A DNA stretch of 55,111 nt from GCA-001856825 sp038729485 (lineage in GTDB: Archaea; Thermoplasmatota; Thermoplasmata; Thermoplasmatales; GCA-001856825), in contig JAVYRX010000008.1 of the NCBI GenBank assembly GCA_038729485.1, positions 1 through 55,111 of the forward strand, in the 5' to 3' direction. Positions 34,624-43,278 of the stretch are shown piece after piece. The position numbers were made by a program, and so were the translations under genes. Each line of letters starts with the position of its first letter. The stretch's first letter is position 1. The notes beneath the pieces were generated by a model that did no database searches, was not told the origin of the DNA, and saw only the letters and a list, made by a program, of their open reading frames with translations.

Positions 34624-35442
34624 ATGAAGGGATATATTGCGCTTATGAGGCCTGTCAATGCTGTCATGGCTTCTCTTGGCACGCTCATAGGTGGCATAAT
34701 CGCACGCGAGAGCATCTCTGCCCTGTATGTATACAAGCTGTATATCGCGATGATTGTAGTTTTCCTCATCCTGATGGCTGGAAACGTACTGAACGATTAT
34801 TTCGATGCGGACATCGACAAAATTAATCATCCAAAGAGACCAATACCCTCTGGAGAGGTTTCCAGGCGCTCTGCATTGCTTCTTTCTGTCACATTATTCG
34901 CCGTTGCTTTCGTCGCTTCAATATTTACGTTCAACATTATGCAAGTGATCATTGCGGCAGTTGCGATATTCCTTCTGGTGACTTATGAATGGAAGACAAA
35001 GGCGACAGGCCTGATGGGGAATGTAGTCATATCTGTCCTGGTAGGCCTCATATTCGTCTACGGAAGCCTTTCAGTAAGAATAAGCGTTCTTGTTCTTATC
35101 CTTTCCTTGATGGCTTTTCTGGCCAATCTGGCAAGGGAAATTGTAAAGGACGTGGAAGATGTTGGCGGAGACGTAAACAGACTCACTCTGCCAAAGAGGA
35201 TAGGCAAGGGATTGAGCCTCGTCGTAGCTGCGTTGCTTATTGTTGTTGCCGTCTCGCTTTCCCCAATACCCTATATTTATTATCGTTGGAACATATTTTA
35301 CGTGCTCATAGTTGGCATATCGGACCTTTTATTCCTTGCCTCAGCATTCTTTTCGTTCCAGAACCAGACGACAGGGCAGAACCTTATAAAGGTGGCAATG
35401 ATTCTGGGTCTGGCAGCGTTCCTGGTTGGTAGTTCAATATGA
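34624..35442 (+). CDS. Digeranylgeranylglyceryl phosphate synthase (UbiA family)
   Basis: A 272-residue UbiA prenyltransferase with about nine helices. It attaches the second geranylgeranyl chain to geranylgeranylglyceryl phosphate, the second ether bond of archaeal lipids. The first Asp-rich motif is NVLNDYFDADIDKINHPKRP (about 53-72), and the second is EIVKDVEDVGGD. The gene directly precedes, and overlaps by 4 bases, the GGGP synthase that makes its substrate, which strengthens the call. It sits in the membrane. Confidence 0.92.
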   Translation: MKGYIALMRPVNAVMASLGTLIGGIIARESISALYVYKLYIAMIVVFLILMAGNVLNDYFDADIDKINHPKRPIPSGEVSRRSALLLSVTLFAVAFVASIFTFNIMQVIIAAVAIFLLVTYEWKTKATGLMGNVVISVLVGLIFVYGSLSVRISVLVLILSLMAFLANLAREIVKDVEDVGGDVNRLTLPKRIGKGLSLVVAALLIVVAVSLSPIPYIYYRWNIFYVLIVGISDLLFLASAFFSFQNQTTGQNLIKVAMILGLAAFLVGSSI

Positions 35443-36155
35443 TACTTGAAAACATGAAATATGGGAGGCTGAGGCACCTAACTCTGGTTGACCCTGAAAA
35501 GTATGACGCTAATAATGTGGCTAGCATCACAGAAGTTATAGATACTTCCGGCAGCGGAGGAATATTAGTGGGGGGATCAACCGGCACTACTCAAAAAAAG
35601 GTAGATTCGCTTGTATCTGAAATAAAGAATAGAACAAAGAAACCCGTGATCCTCTTTCCCTCCAGCCCATCTGCCGTCTCAATCAAAGCGGACGGAATTT
35701 TCTATCTAAGCCTTCTCAATTCTTCCTCATTGAAATACGTGATTGGATACCAGGTGAAGGCTGGCCGCCTCCTAAAGAAATCGAGGATGGAGGTCATCTC
35801 TGTAGCATATCTGGTGTTCGAGCCTGGAATGACAGTAGGGAGAGTTGGAAGAGCCAAACTCATAGGCAGAAATGACGCCTCAGCTGCCCTAGATTTTGCC
35901 GCTGCGGCTGAACTCATTGGCTTCGATGCAATTTATCTGGAAGCTGGTTCTGGAGCTCCGGAGAGCATAGAACCTGAAGTCGTAAGACAGGTATCATCTG
36001 AATCAACAATACCGGTTATAGTTGGAGGCGGCATCAGGACGCCAAAAAGGGCAAGGGAAATGCTGGACGCCGGCGCCACAACTATAGTCACGGGTACAAT
36101 TGCAGAAAACGATCCCCTGGCTCTGGGAAGAATAGTGGAAGCGCTGAAACCTTAG
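35439..36155 (+). CDS. Geranylgeranylglyceryl phosphate synthase (PcrB family)
   Basis: A 238-residue TIM barrel that joins geranylgeranyl diphosphate to sn-glycerol-1-phosphate, the first ether-forming step. Diagnostic stretches are HLTLVDPEKYD, LVGGSTGTT, ILFPSSPSAVS, YLEAGSGAPE and VGGGIRTP, containing the phosphate-binding loops and the catalytic Glu. The ATG overlaps the UbiA stop (ATGA). It converges on the TPR gene with a 4-base 3' overlap. Confidence 0.94.
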   Translation: MILENMKYGRLRHLTLVDPEKYDANNVASITEVIDTSGSGGILVGGSTGTTQKKVDSLVSEIKNRTKKPVILFPSSPSAVSIKADGIFYLSLLNSSSLKYVIGYQVKAGRLLKKSRMEVISVAYLVFEPGMTVGRVGRAKLIGRNDASAALDFAAAAELIGFDAIYLEAGSGAPESIEPEVVRQVSSESTIPVIVGGGIRTPKRAREMLDAGATTIVTGTIAENDPLALGRIVEALKP

Positions 36156-36757
36156 TCTCCTATCTCGATCTTTTTCAGGTTCAGCTTTGCCTTACTGTTT
36201 GCAGGGTCGAGAGAGAGAGCCATCTCAAGATCGGCTACGGCAGTAGCCACGTCTCCTTTTTCCTTGTACGCCAATGCCCTATTCGCGTAGTAATCTGCAT
36301 TCTGCGGGTTGAGCTTTATGGATTCGTTGTAATTTTCAATGGCCTTGTCATAATCCTTCAGGTAAAAGTATGCATTTCCAAGGTTTACGTAACCTTCAAG
36401 GTAAAGTGCATCACTTTCCACGGTTTTTTTGAGATATTCGATTGCCTTGCCGTAGTTTCCAGTTTCAAGATAAATGGAGCCAACGTTGAAGAATAGATCT
36501 GGATCATTGTGCCCTTCTGAAACCAGATCGTTAAACAATGATATGGCTAAATCGTAATTTCCCGAGTGAAAGTATGCGACTGCGAGATTGAACCTTGTTT
36601 CATAGTCGCTCTCGTTGATTTCCAGGGCCTTTTTGAAGTTGTCTATTGCCTCCTTGTACTTTTTAATTGAAAGGTATCTTTCGCCCCGCTCAAAGTATAT
36701 TTCTGCATTGACAGTTTTCTCTTCAGTCCCTTCCTTCTTTGTTACCTTGAAATCCAT
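36152..36757 (-). CDS. TPR repeat protein
   Basis: A 201-residue protein made almost wholly of about five tetratricopeptide repeats, starting near residue 19 (AEIYFERGERYLSIKKYKEA). Repeats such as YVNLGNAYFYLKDYDKAIEN and YANRALAYKEKGDVATAVAD show the W/Y-x2-L/G-Y-A-P pattern. No signal peptide or helix. Such proteins are scaffolds for protein-protein contacts; the partner is unknown. Confidence 0.88.
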   Translation of the reverse strand: MDFKVTKKEGTEEKTVNAEIYFERGERYLSIKKYKEAIDNFKKALEINESDYETRFNLAVAYFHSGNYDLAISLFNDLVSEGHNDPDLFFNVGSIYLETGNYGKAIEYLKKTVESDALYLEGYVNLGNAYFYLKDYDKAIENYNESIKLNPQNADYYANRALAYKEKGDVATAVADLEMALSLDPANSKAKLNLKKIEIGD

Positions 36758-36819
36758 GTTCCACGTAAGAGGAATATGTGCATAAATTATTTGTCATGTT
36801 CATTGGGAAGCCCGGATGC

Positions 36820-38154
36820 TCAGGACATGTCCTTGAGCACCTGCCTAACCCTGTCCCTGAATACATTTATGTCTTCCTCACTAACTATGAGAGGAGGCCT
36901 CAGCCTTATTGTTTTCTCAGATGCCTTGAGTACCAGAACGTTCTTTGAGTAAAGCCTGTTGAAGAAGTCGTCCCTCATCTTTCCATTCTTGAAGTCGATT
37001 GCATCCATTAGCCCTCTTCCCCTAGGATTTTCAACTAGATTGGGGAATGAATCGTATATTTCGTTAAGAACTTCAACCACAATCCTGCCCATATTCTCAG
37101 CGTTTTTCACAAGATCGTAATCCTTCATTATTTCAAGGTATTTCGTTGCCCTGACCATATCCGCCAGGTTTCCGCCCCACGTAGAGTTTATTCTGCTCGA
37201 CACCTTGAAAACGTTATCCTCGACTTCGTCAATCTTGCTGCCCGCCATTATGCCACAAACTTGAGATTTCTTTCCAAAGGCTATTATGTCTGGCTCTATT
37301 CCGAAATGCTGGTGAGCCCACCATTTACCCGTTATTCCCATTCCCGACTGCACTTCGTCCACTATGAAAAGGGCATCGTTCTCGTGGACTATCTCGATAA
37401 CCTGTTTAAAGTACTCCTCTCTGAAGTGGTTGTCCCCGCCTTCGCCCTGTATAGGCTCCATTATGAAGGCAGCTATTTCATTTTCGTATTTCTTGAAAGC
37501 ATCCTTCATCTCTCTAATGCTTTTTTCTTCGAGTCCTTGCGTCCTTCTTACGTTGCTCTCAGTCAGTGGAAAGGTCATCTTCGGATTCGTTATTCTCGGC
37601 CAATCAAACTTGGGAAAGAATTTTATCTTATTTGGGTCGAACGTGTTCGTGAGGCTTAGAGTATAGCCGCTTCTTCCGTGAAACGCCTCCTTTAAATGAA
37701 TTATCTTCGTGCCCACTTCCCCTTTGATACCCTCTTTCTGGTTCTTTCTGACCTTCCAATCAAAAGCGGTCTTTAACGCATTTTCCACAGCCAATGCACC
37801 GCCTTCTATGAAGAAATAATATTTCATGTATTCTGGCGCCGCTATACGCGAAAAGGCATCCACGAACCTAGCCATTTCAGGGGTATATATGTCAGAATTT
37901 GTAACTTTGTTGAGGGCCGCCCATTTCATTTCCTCTATAAATTCCGGATCAAGCATTTCCGGGTGATTCACCCCGACTGGATTCGATGCGAAAAATCCGA
38001 AGAAGTCTAAAAATTCCTTGCCTGTAGAAATATCGTAAAGCTTCATCCCCCGACTTCTCTTAAGATCAAGAATCAATGGCAATCCATCTGCTAACATGTG
38101 CGAGGATATTATTTTTCTAACCTGATCTGCATTCATCTCTCCCTGAGTTATCAT
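36820..38154 (-). CDS. lat: L-lysine 6-aminotransferase (class III)
   Basis: This 444-residue class III PLP aminotransferase removes the epsilon-amino group of lysine, giving 2-aminoadipate 6-semialdehyde. FGKKSQVCGIMAG (PLP Lys) and SSRINSTWGGNLADMVRA are very close to the lysine 6-aminotransferases of actinobacteria. IEGGALAVENALK and FHGRSGYTLSLTN are class III features, and NPRGRGLMDAIDF closes the active site. It would serve lysine catabolism or osmolyte formation. No dehydrogenase partner is adjacent. ATG at 38154, or 38136 (MNADQ), is the start. Confidence 0.88.
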   Translation of the reverse strand: MITQGEMNADQVRKIISSHMLADGLPLILDLKRSRGMKLYDISTGKEFLDFFGFFASNPVGVNHPEMLDPEFIEEMKWAALNKVTNSDIYTPEMARFVDAFSRIAAPEYMKYYFFIEGGALAVENALKTAFDWKVRKNQKEGIKGEVGTKIIHLKEAFHGRSGYTLSLTNTFDPNKIKFFPKFDWPRITNPKMTFPLTESNVRRTQGLEEKSIREMKDAFKKYENEIAAFIMEPIQGEGGDNHFREEYFKQVIEIVHENDALFIVDEVQSGMGITGKWWAHQHFGIEPDIIAFGKKSQVCGIMAGSKIDEVEDNVFKVSSRINSTWGGNLADMVRATKYLEIMKDYDLVKNAENMGRIVVEVLNEIYDSFPNLVENPRGRGLMDAIDFKNGKMRDDFFNRLYSKNVLVLKASEKTIRLRPPLIVSEEDINVFRDRVRQVLKDMS

Positions 38155-38227
38155 ATTAATTAATTTAATTCACGGATAAATACATTTCTCACTTCTAAAA
38201 ATATTTGATATATTAAATAGAACACAA

Positions 38228-38881
38228 TCAATCTAATTTACATGGTTCCTCATCGATCTCCTCTCCGAAAACTACGGCAAGGTTTCGTGCCGCCTTCTCC
38301 AGAAATTCAGCCATGTTTACCTCCTTCCCTATTTCCTTCTGCAGGGAAGTCATTATACCTGGATCAAGGTCGCAAGGAGATATCGCATAAAATTTTCTCA
38401 AATCAGTATTAATATTTATTGCGATACCGTGGAGCGTGGTTGAACCCCTTACAGCGAAACCTATCGAACAAATCTTCCTTTCTTCTACCCATATCCCCGT
38501 CCTTTCAAATAGCCTACCTTCCGCATCCACGCCGTACTCTAGAAGAGTTGAGACGAGCGCATCTTGAACCTTTAAAATTAAGTCCCGAACATTCATTCTC
38601 CTGCTTTTGAGGTTAAAAATAAAGTATAAAACCAACTGACCCGGGCCGTGGTACGTTAGATTACCCCCCCTCTCCACCCTCAATATGGGAACCTGATATT
38701 TTTCGTAGTCCCCCTTAAAATGTATTCCCCCTGTGTATGTATCTGGATGCTCCGTTGCGATTATTATATCCTCTACCTTCCCCTCCTCACGCTCTTTGTT
38801 CAACTCCCTCTGCCATTTTAGGCATTCCTCATATCCCATGGGGAAACACTTGAGAAGCCTTATCAACAATTCCAAATCCAA
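38228..38881 (-). CDS. lipB: Octanoyltransferase LipB (lipoate biosynthesis)
   Basis: This enzyme of about 217 residues transfers octanoyl from carrier protein to lipoyl domains. TEHPDTYTGGIHF, RGGNLTYHGPGQLVLYFIFNL, KICSIGFAVRG and LHGIAININTDL are present. The catalytic Lys (EERKICSIG) and Cys (ISPCD) are intact. The start is uncertain: the frame is open to 38998, with ATG at 38935. I prefer TTG at 38881 (MDLELLIRLL) because the family begins there, a TATA-like box (38903-38911) lies 25 bases before it, and a longer start would engulf the promoter of the divergent DUF4382 gene. LipA is not in the window. Confidence 0.85.
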   Translation of the reverse strand: MDLELLIRLLKCFPMGYEECLKWQRELNKEREEGKVEDIIIATEHPDTYTGGIHFKGDYEKYQVPILRVERGGNLTYHGPGQLVLYFIFNLKSRRMNVRDLILKVQDALVSTLLEYGVDAEGRLFERTGIWVEERKICSIGFAVRGSTTLHGIAININTDLRKFYAISPCDLDPGIMTSLQKEIGKEVNMAEFLEKAARNLAVVFGEEIDEEPCKLD

Positions 38882-38902
38882 TTCAACTATTCCATAGTTT
38901 TC

Positions 38903-38911
38903 ATAAAAAAT
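38903..38911 (-). promoter_or_regulatory. TATA-like box proposed for lipB
   Basis: The minus strand reads TTTTTTATG, about 25 bases before the TTG at 38881. It supports the shorter LipB start. Confidence 0.3.
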
Positions 38912-38923
38912 TGCACCACAATC

Positions 38924-38932
38924 CTTATAATT
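38924..38932 (+). promoter_or_regulatory. TATA-like box of the DUF4382 gene
   Basis: CTTATAATT lies about 25 bases before the GTG at 38952. It falls within the N-terminal extension of the lipB frame, which argues that this extension is not translated. Confidence 0.4.
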
Positions 38933-38951
38933 CATTGAACGTTGAAAAATA

Positions 38952-39452
38952 GTGAATAGAAATAGCGTTATCGCGATCGTAGCGGTTGCGGCTGTCATAA
39001 TAGCAGGCGTCGCTGTCTATGAATATTACGGAACCGTGGGAACCCTAAGCATATCTGTAGCTGATGCACCTGCAGGTAACATAAGTGCAGTTTACATCAC
39101 TTTCTCTTCCATATCGCTGCACAGCAACTCTTCAGGTTGGATCAATCTTTCTGTCGGAAACAAGATAGTGAACATTTATGGACTGACCGTAAACAACTCC
39201 TCATTTCTAGGGAGCTTCTCTCTGCATTCCGGAAAATATACTACGCTTAGAGTCTACGTGACAAACGTTTCTGTCGTAATAGGTGGAGTAAACGAGACGT
39301 TCCACCTTGCATCAAAATTTGCTTTCCTGAATCATCCGTTCTATATTGCCCCTCACTCTGCTACAAAATTTACACTGGAGTTCAGCCTTAACCAATGCCT
39401 AAACGAGAGGTCTATGATTTTTACGCCCTACATTGGTATCGTAGAGTCGTAA
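38952..39452 (+). CDS. DUF4382 secreted/anchored protein
   Basis: A 166-residue protein with one N-terminal helix (about 5-26) followed by an extracellular beta-rich domain. GTLSISVADAPAGNISAVYITFSSISLHS is the DUF4382 opening (about 29-57), and SGKYTTLRVYVTNV is the later conserved strand. It has many N-glycosylation sequons. DUF4382 proteins occur at archaeal and bacterial surfaces; function is unknown. GTG start, leaderless, divergent from lipB with 70 bases between starts. Confidence 0.8.
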   Translation: MNRNSVIAIVAVAAVIIAGVAVYEYYGTVGTLSISVADAPAGNISAVYITFSSISLHSNSSGWINLSVGNKIVNIYGLTVNNSSFLGSFSLHSGKYTTLRVYVTNVSVVIGGVNETFHLASKFAFLNHPFYIAPHSATKFTLEFSLNQCLNERSMIFTPYIGIVES

Positions 39453-39619
39453 TCTTTAATCTAAATTTCCAATTTTTATTATTTTGCGAATCTGTTCTTG
39501 CCGTTTAAGATACAATTACCTAGATTTCTAGACGCATTGTTCTCATCTGGAATGACGAAAGAGGGCCACGATTATAAAGTTCCTTGAATGGTCAGGTTGT
39601 ACTTGGAGTATGTGTAAAT

Positions 39620-41098
39620 TTAGTATTCCCCGTGTGTTCCTTGGAAGTCGCGCGCTGCCATTCGAGAAGAAACATACTTAAGGACGCTGGAAAGATCAAT
39701 ACTGTTCGCGACCGTTTTTGATAATTTTTCAATATTTTCGTCAAGAACTTCTGAATATTTTTCACTCACCTTGACGTTTAGTATAAACTTCAGGAAACAG
39801 CTGTTCTCTAGTATACCGTGAACGTTGGTTCCTATGATGAGGCCATCATTTGATATTGCACCCTCTCCTCTCCCGTCTATTACGTTCAGTGCCTCCTCTT
39901 CTGAACTCGTCATTTCACCGTAGTGTATCTCGTATCCCTTTTCCGGTCCACAGGACAGGTGCTTGTTCATAATTCTGTATGAAACTGCCCTGGTTGTCTT
40001 GGCCGTCTTGTATGTAAATGTGCATTTCAGGAGGCCCAATCCCTTGTACGATGTCTTTGTAGCCTGTACCATCTCTGGATCGTATATGCTGTTCGACAAG
40101 ATCTGAAAGCCTCCGCATATGCCCAATATTTTTCGCGCTTTCTTCATCTTACTCCAGATTCCCGAACTCTTGAGGTATTCAATGTCCTTGAGAACATTCT
40201 TTGACCCAGGGAGGACGATAAGATCGCAGGATTCCAGCATATCCGCGTTTTCCGCAGTTATGTACATGAAACCGATCCCGTATGCAACTAGCGGATCCAG
40301 GTCGCTGTAGTTCTCCATGTAGGGGTACTTTACCACGCAAATTTTTCTGTTGAGTATAGGCTCCCTATCGTAATTGAATGAATCCTCTCCGGGAAGCGTT
40401 ACGCCTTCTATAAAAGGAACGATCCCCATCACTTTTTTCCCGGTTCTTCTTTCAAGCTCTCTTATCCCATAGTTAAGAATGCTTTGGTCCCCCCTCATCT
40501 TATTAATCAAAACGCCTCTCAGTGAACCCGGATTTGTCATCAATTCTACTGTCCCGAGTATTGATGCGAAAACGCCACCCCTCTCAATGTCTGAAACAAG
40601 AATAGCATAGGGATCGTAGTGCGAGAGAATGAATGAATTCGAAAGGTCTGTTCGCTTTAGATTAATTTCGGAAGGCGATCCTGCACCTTCCGCAACTACG
40701 ACATCATAATTTGAAAGGAGTTTGTCCAATGATGATTCTACCGCTCTTTTACCCTTCGCTCCTACGACTTTCCAGTAATCCCTCACGCTCAAGACGCCGA
40801 TGGATCTACCGTTTATTATGACCTGCGACATTCCGTCTGACTCTGGCTTGAGGAGAACAGGATTCATCTCCTTCGTTGGAACTGTTCTTGATGCAATAGC
40901 CTGTAACCACTGCGCTCTAGCTATTTCAGATCCGTCGTCCAGCGAAACGGAGTTCCTTGACATGTTAACAGATTTGAAAGGCGCTACACTATAACCCTTG
41001 TTTGAGAGTATTCTACAAATAGCCGTTGCAATCGTGCTCTTACCACTTCCAGACGACGTTCCCAGAACCAGGATAAGCTTCCCTCTTTCCATCTCCAT
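39620..41098 (-). CDS. cbiP: Cobyric acid synthase CbiP/CobQ
   Basis: This 492-residue ATP-dependent amidase adds four amide groups to the corrin ring in cobalamin synthesis or salvage. The N-terminal P-loop is GTSSGSGKSTI (about 13-23), followed by FKSVNMSRNSVSL and MNPVLLKPESDGMSQVIING, as in CobQ. The C-terminal class I glutaminase has its Cys in ILGICGGFQIL (about C325) and His in GTNVHGILEN. The start has two ATGs, at 41098 and 41092. A TTTTAAGC box near 41121 fits a leaderless message. Confidence 0.93.
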   Translation of the reverse strand: MEMERGKLILVLGTSSGSGKSTIATAICRILSNKGYSVAPFKSVNMSRNSVSLDDGSEIARAQWLQAIASRTVPTKEMNPVLLKPESDGMSQVIINGRSIGVLSVRDYWKVVGAKGKRAVESSLDKLLSNYDVVVAEGAGSPSEINLKRTDLSNSFILSHYDPYAILVSDIERGGVFASILGTVELMTNPGSLRGVLINKMRGDQSILNYGIRELERRTGKKVMGIVPFIEGVTLPGEDSFNYDREPILNRKICVVKYPYMENYSDLDPLVAYGIGFMYITAENADMLESCDLIVLPGSKNVLKDIEYLKSSGIWSKMKKARKILGICGGFQILSNSIYDPEMVQATKTSYKGLGLLKCTFTYKTAKTTRAVSYRIMNKHLSCGPEKGYEIHYGEMTSSEEEALNVIDGRGEGAISNDGLIIGTNVHGILENSCFLKFILNVKVSEKYSEVLDENIEKLSKTVANSIDLSSVLKYVSSRMAARDFQGTHGEY

Positions 41099-41266
41099 AC
41101 TGATGCCGTAACTGCTTAAAACATTTTTATTGAGGTATCAACCTTGCGATGTTTTCCACTTTTAAGCTCTAAATGACTAAGATTAAGGCAACTCGCGTAT
41201 GAACGCCGCCTTGAATTATCCGTGGGAAGGTGCTTTTGCCGACGTGAGCTTCTCCTTCAGTCTGCG

Positions 41267-42532
41267 TCAATGCAGTACCCTTTGCAATCTTTTGTAATGG
41301 GCGCTGAGTGAGAAATGAGAATATGAGCCTAGTACGTTCCTTTCTACCCTTCCGTCATACCCGTCTATCCCTCTTCCTATCAGATTTTTCATGCTCTTGT
41401 AGCCAGGATCATTGATCGAACTGTAATGGAATTCGTGTCCCCTAGCGGTTTCTCCCTTCTTAAGAAGAATTGAGTCTTTCAGGACGGAAAGTTCAGTATA
41501 TCCTATTACTGGCCTGTTGTTCATGCTTACGGAGCCTTGAAATACGCCTGTCATTTCATATCTTGATCCGTTAACAAGAATCTCCTTCTCAAGGTACATG
41601 AGCCCACCGCACTCTGCAATAGCTCTACCCCCAGAGCCGGAATAATCTTTCATGAACTTGAGCAATTTTTTTTGCGATGAGAGTGCCTCGGAATAAAGCT
41701 CTGGATAACCTCCCCCTATGTAAATGAGATCTGGGTCCTCCGGAATCTCCCCCTTAATGGGAGAAAAATAGTGCACTTTACCCAACCTTTCCAAAGCTTC
41801 CAATGAATCCGCATAGTAGAAATTAAATGCATTATCAAATGCAACCCATATGCTTTTTGATCCTGAGCTACCATTCTCATAGCTATCTTCATTCGAAACG
41901 TATTCAGGAAGGTCGTCCAAAAAAGAGAAATCTATGTGTCTGGACACCCTTTCCGCTATTCCTTTCACGTCCGCTATTTCCCCGGCAGTTTTTAGACCAA
42001 GATGTCTCTCCTCTATCGCAACGTTCTCGTCGGCCGGTATTGCTCCAACGATCTTCACTCGATTTTTTTTGAATGGCTTGGAAACCATCTCAAGGTGTTT
42101 CTCTGATCCGTATTTATTTAGGATCACTCCTACGGCATTCTTAGACAGAAAGGACTTTGCTATGTAATAAGCGGAGTCGGCAAGTTTTGAAACATCGATT
42201 ACCAGAATGTACGGTACCTTGAATTTTCTGAAGTAGTACATTGTGCTTACGTCCACTTTGAATCCGGAATCGTATAATCCCATGACACCTTCGACAACAC
42301 CAACGTCATATTTCCCCGCCAACCTTTGAAAGATTTTTCCGTATGACTTCCCCTGGATCCATCTGTCTATATTCCAAGCCCTTTGACCCGAAACCCTTGA
42401 TAGGAGGCCCGTATCAATGTAATCAGGACCTACTTTAATGCCAACCGACTTCTTTATCCTTGACAGGAGGGAGATACTCACCGTAGTCTTGCCAGAACCG
42501 GTCATCGGTGCTGCTATGCCTATCAATTTCAT
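41267..42532 (-). CDS. cbiA: Cobyrinic acid a,c-diamide synthase CbiA
   Basis: This 421-residue amidase works earlier than CbiP on the a and c side chains. P-loop APMTGSGKTTVSIS (about 8-21), VGPDYIDTGLLS, GVVEGVMGLYDSG and VIGAIPADENVAI-type segments fit. The glutaminase Cys is in AIAECGGLMYLEKEI, and His is in GHEFHYS. The methanogen homologue CfbB acts on nickel-sirohydrochlorin, but nothing else here suggests F430. It is transcribed just before cbiP with a 168-base gap. Confidence 0.9.
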   Translation of the reverse strand: MKLIGIAAPMTGSGKTTVSISLLSRIKKSVGIKVGPDYIDTGLLSRVSGQRAWNIDRWIQGKSYGKIFQRLAGKYDVGVVEGVMGLYDSGFKVDVSTMYYFRKFKVPYILVIDVSKLADSAYYIAKSFLSKNAVGVILNKYGSEKHLEMVSKPFKKNRVKIVGAIPADENVAIEERHLGLKTAGEIADVKGIAERVSRHIDFSFLDDLPEYVSNEDSYENGSSGSKSIWVAFDNAFNFYYADSLEALERLGKVHYFSPIKGEIPEDPDLIYIGGGYPELYSEALSSQKKLLKFMKDYSGSGGRAIAECGGLMYLEKEILVNGSRYEMTGVFQGSVSMNNRPVIGYTELSVLKDSILLKKGETARGHEFHYSSINDPGYKSMKNLIGRGIDGYDGRVERNVLGSYSHFSLSAHYKRLQRVLH

Positions 42533-42717
42533 GCCACTTTATAATTCACCTCAAGATATCCTTTACTCAGTTGAATACTGAGTTTCAGGTTCAGGATTTT
42601 TTATAGGCAAGGACGATCTAGCACTACTTTCGATGATCTGTTTCAAAATCTCTCTTTAAGGAAGCGCCAAGCGTGTATGGACCAAAGTATGAAAAACCGA
42701 GGCTACAAATCAAAAGG

Positions 42718-42726
42718 TTTTATATG
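42718..42726 (+). promoter_or_regulatory. TATA-like box of the S13-S4-S11-RpoD operon
   Basis: TTTTATATG is 37-45 bases before the ATG at 42763, leaving a leader of about 20 bases that contains a GTGAT ribosome site (42755-42759). Confidence 0.55.
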
Positions 42727-42762
42727 CAAAACCGCTTTACGTTTTACTCCTCAAGTGATATA

Positions 42763-43272
42763 ATGGCAGAAAAGAATGAAAAGAATGAGAATATAAAATA
42801 CATCGTAAGATTGGCAAATACCAATTTGGACGGCACAAAGGAAGCAGTCTATTCCCTGTCCACTATAAGAGGAATAGGCTACCGAACGGCCGAGATAATG
42901 TTGAAAAAAATGGATATATCTCCTCGCATGAAACTGGGAGAGATAGAGGACGAAAAACTGGATGAGATAAAAGACGTGCTGGAAAGGAGATTCAAGGACG
43001 TATATCCCTCCTGGGCAATGAACCATAGAAAGGACATTCAAACAGGCGACGATCTTCTTAAGGTTGGGCCGGAATGGGATGTGGCAGTTCTTGATGATGT
43101 CAACAGAATGAAAAGGATAAGGAGCTACAAAGGAATCAGGCACGAGAAAGGGAAAAAGGTCAGGGGCCAGAGGACGCGCTCTAACGGTAGAAAAGGACTG
43201 GCCGTAGGCGTCGTAAAGAGGAGGGAGGCTCCGTCTGAAGCTGGACAGCAGAAGGAAGCTGAAAAGAAGTGA
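42763..43272 (+). CDS. rpsM: 30S ribosomal protein S13
   Basis: A 169-residue S13 (uS13), in the small-subunit head, contacting the P-site tRNA. YIVRLANTNLDGTKEAVYSLSTIRGIG is the helix-two-turn-helix region, and RSYKGIRHEKGKKVRGQRTRSNGRKG is the basic conserved tail. A variable Glu/Lys-rich extension of about 20 residues follows. The frame is open upstream to 42673, but the GTGAT site 4 bases before ATG 42763 and family length decide the start. It opens the canonical archaeal cluster S13-S4-S11-RpoD. Confidence 0.95.
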   Translation: MAEKNEKNENIKYIVRLANTNLDGTKEAVYSLSTIRGIGYRTAEIMLKKMDISPRMKLGEIEDEKLDEIKDVLERRFKDVYPSWAMNHRKDIQTGDDLLKVGPEWDVAVLDDVNRMKRIRSYKGIRHEKGKKVRGQRTRSNGRKGLAVGVVKRREAPSEAGQQKEAEKK

Positions 43273-43278
43273 TGCGGA

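Noticed and set aside
34989..35432. A 147-codon frame inside the DGGGP synthase gene on the same strand
   Set aside because: The sequence is Arg/Cys/Ser-rich and out of frame with a UbiA enzyme whose motifs are complete.
42565..42583. Small hairpin ACTCAG-TTGAATA-CTGAGT upstream of cbiA
   Set aside because: Six base pairs and no downstream U tract on the relevant strand. No resemblance to a cobalamin riboswitch.
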